In this document: one piece after another, positions 33,287 through 35,595 of the stretch
How positions within the stretch are numbered: the stretch's first letter is position 1
Layout: every line of letters starts with the position of its first letter
Assembly (NCBI GenBank): GCA_002753135.1
Contig: PDZV01000038.1
Span: 4,491 to 40,085 of the forward strand
From: Magnetococcales bacterium WMHbinv6
GTDB lineage: Bacteria > Pseudomonadota > Magnetococcia > Magnetococcales > Magnetaquicoccaceae
DNA: 35,595 bases
Direction of reading: 5' to 3'
Program-made: the position numbers and the translations under genes
Notes under the pieces: generated by a model
Database searches by the model: none
What the model saw: the letters and a program-made list of their open reading frames with translations, nothing else
Told to the model about the DNA's origin: nothing

Positions 33287-33685
33287 TCATGAAGCCTTTC
33301 CCGCCGCCCCCAACAAATCATCGACCCAATGCCGTGCCTCTTCCAACAATCCTTCCGCCTCCTCCAGGGTCAGCCCAGTAATCTCCAACTCCTCATAACG
33401 CAACAACACGGCAAAAGGGTTGAGCAGACTGAAATGATCGGCGGCAAAAGGAAAGGGGAGACTCCGATCCAGGATCAGATCCACCAGTTCATCCAGATCG
33501 TGAGTCCGGCGAAAGGTCACACCATGCCGCAACAACACCGCTTTTAGGCATTTTTCCACGGCTTGTTGTGCATGAAAACAGGCGGTTTCGGTGTCGATGC
33601 CGGGCTGGTTCTTGATAGCGTGAAAGACGGCTCGGTCTTGATCGGCCTTGCGCAACATCCGTTGGGCTTCATCCCAGGGAGTCAT
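33287..33685 (-). CDS. HEPN domain protein (partner of the MNT-type nucleotidyltransferase)
   Basis: 132 residues, all helical. The HEPN (PF05168-type) pattern is clear: LRKADQDRAVFHAI, ACFHAQQAVEKCLKAVLLRH, GVTFRRTHDLDELVDLI and a late FAVLLRYEE. HEPN proteins with an adjacent minimal nucleotidyltransferase form two-component modules, some of which are toxin-antitoxin pairs where the HEPN partner is an RNase. The RX4-6H active site of such RNases is not evident: RRTHDL is the usual substrate-binding-like position in this subgroup, so I do not call it a toxin. ATG 33685 has GGAGGA upstream and overlaps the end of the nucleotidyltransferase gene by 17 bases. Confidence 0.85.
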   Translation of the reverse strand: MTPWDEAQRMLRKADQDRAVFHAIKNQPGIDTETACFHAQQAVEKCLKAVLLRHGVTFRRTHDLDELVDLILDRSLPFPFAADHFSLLNPFAVLLRYEELEITGLTLEEAEGLLEEARHWVDDLLGAAGKAS

Positions 33686-33989
33686 GGAGGATCCTCCCTT
33701 CATGAAATGCCCAATAGATGGCACCGCCGGAGACTTGGCGGCGTTCTTCCATTTCCAAACGAGAACACACCAGGATATCTACAGGGATGCGCAATGGCCG
33801 CACGATCTGACGCAAACGGGCCATTTCCCGCACCCGATTATTAACCTCTGGTTCCACCACCAGCAGATCCAGGTCGGAATCTTCCCCCGCCCCGCCCCGG
33901 GCCTGAGAGCCAAACAGGATGATGCGAGACGGACCGGCAGCCTCAGCCAACAGAGCACCAATTTTTTGCACAATTTCCTCGCCAATCAT
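33669..33989 (-). CDS. minimal nucleotidyltransferase (MNT, NTP_transf_2)
   Basis: 106 residues of the pol-beta nucleotidyltransferase fold. The motif IILFGSQARGGAGEDSDLDL carries Gly27-Ser28 and the catalytic pair Asp39/Asp41; the third acidic residue is Asp71 in PVDILV. All are present, so it should be active. In characterised MNT-HEPN pairs this protein is the antitoxin and AMPylates its HEPN partner; here that is inferred from gene order only. GAGGAGG lies upstream of ATG 33989. The HEPN gene overlaps it by 17 bases, so translation is coupled. Confidence 0.88.
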   Translation of the reverse strand: MIGEEIVQKIGALLAEAAGPSRIILFGSQARGGAGEDSDLDLLVVEPEVNNRVREMARLRQIVRPLRIPVDILVCSRLEMEERRQVSGGAIYWAFHEGRILHDSLG

Positions 33990-34443
33990 AAAAAATCCTC
34001 CTCGGAAAACGGGTCCCTCATGGTATCGGCTTGGCTACCCGCACAAAATTTACAGCAGTTTACAGTCGCAATCGACGGTGGCTGTGCCTATAAGTTCCCG
34101 GCAACATGTCACGCCACATCTCACACACCCCACAGAACAGACAGGGAGAAATGGACGCTTACTCAAAACTTAAATGGTGGAGCATGTTTCTACTCGTCGA
34201 ACTTTTTCTCCAGTCGTGCTGCGGCGCAGCATGGAGAAGAAGTTCGACTTCATCTTGCTCGGCCAAGTGATGCAGGATATTGCATGTCATTGGCAGTAAA
34301 TGACTTTTCCATGGCCTGTCGGAATTTTTCCGTCGCCACAAGTAGCAGCTATGGACTCGGTTTCGATTGCCACTTGGACGACCAAGGCTGATTACGGAAT
34401 TTTCGGAGCCGATTTTCCGGAGAAAGCGGAGAAACTGGCAAGC
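33990..34443. other. 454-base gap with a 53-bp palindrome; no gene supported
   Basis: This lies between the nucleotidyltransferase and the second Rpn gene. It contains a long imperfect palindrome (listed separately). A plus-strand frame (about 34140-34391) is open but has no ribosome site and no recognisable domain. Nothing else is supported. Confidence 0.4.
34196..34248. repeat. 53-bp near-perfect palindrome
   Basis: The arms GTCGAACTTTTTCTCCA and TGGAGAAGAAGTTCGAC (34196-34212 and 34232-34248) pair with one mismatch, and inside them GCTGCG pairs with CGCAGC. The whole can fold as one hairpin. It has no T run for termination on either strand. It could be the relic end of an element or a dispersed hairpin. 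Confidence 0.75.
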
Positions 34444-35367
34444 TCACGAAGGATCTGCCAGTACGCCCTCCAGGGTCGGAGCATCCAGGATGCGGAGGCT
34501 CCACTCTTCCAGAGTGGACAGATCGGCATCGGCTATCTTCTGGTTGGCCCACGGTGGCAGGTCACCGAAACGGCGTTGGAGTTGGCGGGTCAGAATCTTG
34601 GCCTCGCCTTTCTTCTCGCCTGTCTGCTCTCCGATTTGCGCACCTTCCCGAAGAGCCTCCTCCCGTGCCAACTCAACCGCTCCTCGCGCATCCGCGATGG
34701 CAATACCGGCATTGTCATACATTTCCAACTCCTCCGCCGTCATATTGGCAACCCTGGCCATTTCGAAGGCATGACGAAACGGTGCTGAGCTCAGTTTTTC
34801 AGGAACCTCCTGTAGGGATCCGGCATACTTGATAAAGTAGATCCACCTATCGAGAATATCGTCCAATTCATCCAATGTCTTCGGGAACTTGGGAAGCTCA
34901 ACGAAAAAGTGAAGAATCTCCTGCAAGTAGGACTGTCCCGTGATCGTTTCCCGTGACTCGTGGCGCGAAACACAATGGTTGAAGCCGCTAAACAGGACAA
35001 AATCGGTGATGGTGATGGCAATCACTTGGTTCAGCTTGGGGTAGTCCTCACTCCGTTCGATCTGATGCGTGTATGCCTTGGCGGCGTTGTACTGGATCCG
35101 TTTCAAGAAGGCGGCCACCTTCTGGATCTGCATCTCGACGATATAGGTAACCCCGCGATGGTCCCGGCACTTGACATCGAGAATGGAATATTTCAGTTCC
35201 CGGATCTTCGGTGCCAGGAAGGGATCAAGGATGGTCAACTCGGCAATGCGCCGATCCCCTTCCAACCCGAGCAGGCTCTCCAGAAAACTGATGAGGACAT
35301 CCTTGGCACTCTCGCTGCCGAAGATCTTTTTGAAGGCAAAGTCGATGCGCGGATCGATGAATTTCAT
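34444..35367 (-). CDS. Rpn-family recombination-promoting nuclease / PD-(D/E)XK transposase-like protein
   Basis: 307 residues, intact. The N-terminal PDDEXK_2-type nuclease begins MKFIDPRIDFAFKKIFGSE and has the active site as ILDVKC (Asp64) and VEMQIQ (Glu78, Gln80). Residues 100-190 follow the family (ERSEDYPKLNQVIAITITDF). After about residue 230 a charged linker (EGAQIGEQTGEKKGEAK) leads to a DUF4351-like tail, RQLQRRFGDLPPWANQKIAD. Rpn proteins are DNA endonucleases that stimulate recombination and are common in accessory regions; many are annotated as transposases. The ribosome site before ATG 35367 is weak. The tail closely matches that of the broken Rpn gene at 29615-30687 although the nuclease parts differ. 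Confidence 0.9.
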   Translation of the reverse strand: MKFIDPRIDFAFKKIFGSESAKDVLISFLESLLGLEGDRRIAELTILDPFLAPKIRELKYSILDVKCRDHRGVTYIVEMQIQKVAAFLKRIQYNAAKAYTHQIERSEDYPKLNQVIAITITDFVLFSGFNHCVSRHESRETITGQSYLQEILHFFVELPKFPKTLDELDDILDRWIYFIKYAGSLQEVPEKLSSAPFRHAFEMARVANMTAEELEMYDNAGIAIADARGAVELAREEALREGAQIGEQTGEKKGEAKILTRQLQRRFGDLPPWANQKIADADLSTLEEWSLRILDAPTLEGVLADPS

Positions 35368-35443
35368 GGCTGAGACACCCGTTAACGAGGACTACAAAAC
35401 TGTCCGGTCAGTGTATCCCCTTGACAGAGGAAATGCCACCTGA

Positions 35444-35595
35444 TTCGTCGCCGTCCAACGCAGGTGTTCCGTTTCGGGATCCCCTGCCTACCAACTGGTG
35501 CAAGTCATCCGTCGGCGATTGCGTGCGCAAGGGATCAACGATCGTTGGAGCAGCCTGCGTGAGACGCTCAGTGGACAGTGCCGTATCACCGCCAC
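35444..35595 (+). pseudogene. IS1634-like (IS4-type) transposase, C-terminal remnant, cut by window edge
   Basis: From 35444 the frame reads FVAVQRRCSVSGSP AYQLV, then QVIRRRLRAQGINDRWSSLR, ETLSGQCRITA to the edge. AYQLVQVIRRRLRAQGI..W..LR..L..Q.R.T is the usual C-terminal end of IS1634-family transposases, which have HLF..VLAYQLV just before it. Here CACCTG (HL) lies at 35437-35442 but is followed by an extra A that makes TGA, and about ten unrelated codons separate VAV from AYQLV. The upstream transposase body is absent: the second Rpn gene starts about 75 bases to the left. It is therefore a decayed, truncated element. The rest lies beyond the right edge. Confidence 0.65.

Noticed and set aside
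33287-33685. Definite HEPN RNase toxin
   Set aside because: The domain is clear, but the RX4-6H catalytic motif is not evident, so only the HEPN label is kept.
1-35595. tRNA, rRNA or magnetosome genes
   Set aside because: None was recognised by eye on either strand, so the proposed lineage stays an inference.

Overview
The window reads as chromosomal DNA of a moderately GC-rich proteobacterium. RecA and ParC are full length, ParC carries the HPHGDQ form of the quinolone-resistance region that is common in alphaproteobacterial ParC, and there are type IV pilus, c-di-GMP and outer-membrane lipoprotein genes. The mix of Rpn-type nucleases, dispersed palindromic repeats and many signalling genes would suit Magnetococcales-like (alphaproteobacteria-related) genomes, but that is inference: no rRNA, tRNA or magnetosome gene is present to settle it.

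Layout. 1-198 is the 3' end of an FkbM-type methyltransferase. 402-6967 is a minus-strand series recA - parC - Sel1-repeat protein - restriction endonuclease - DNA adenine methyltransferase, with 4-base overlaps (ATGA, GTGA) at two junctions. The last two genes are AT-rich, and the endonuclease is recognisably EcoRV-like, with the catalytic residues and the base-reading loop kept. 7206-9527 is a plus-strand pilT followed by two FlgO-like envelope proteins and a strong terminator. 9626-10219 is a DUF4337-like membrane protein. 10441-13662 is a tight operon: an ODP-type (oxygen-binding di-iron) metallo-beta-lactamase-fold protein, a GGDEF diguanylate cyclase, and a membrane-anchored GH17 beta-1,3-glucan enzyme, with a small membrane protein on the opposite strand overlapping its 3' end. 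I consider this the most interesting functional candidate: an oxygen- or NO-tuned c-di-GMP switch beside a beta-glucan enzyme.

13964-20202 holds two abutting palindromic repeat elements, a hybrid sensor kinase, a receiver-domain remnant, a periplasmic-binding-protein/GAF/GGDEF/EAL protein and a VOC-family protein. 20203-29260 holds metY behind a clear promoter with an adjoining perfect palindrome, two LprI-domain secreted proteins, an AmiC-type amidase with an altered catalytic position, a lysine-rich secreted peptide, a second inverted copy of the 160-bp palindromic element, a cNMP-binding/receiver regulator, a tiny His-Gly lipoprotein, a degenerate HNH-like secreted protein, a DUF4197 protein, a structured intergenic element, and a Phenol_MetA_deg-type outer-membrane protein.

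29615-35595 is an accessory, decaying region: an Rpn-family nuclease broken by a 74-bp insertion that contains a 40-bp duplication, a DEAD-box helicase with three 38-residue tail repeats, an orphan IS66 TnpB, a MNT/HEPN pair, an intact second Rpn-family nuclease sharing its C-terminal tail with the first, and the end of an IS1634-like transposase running off the right edge.
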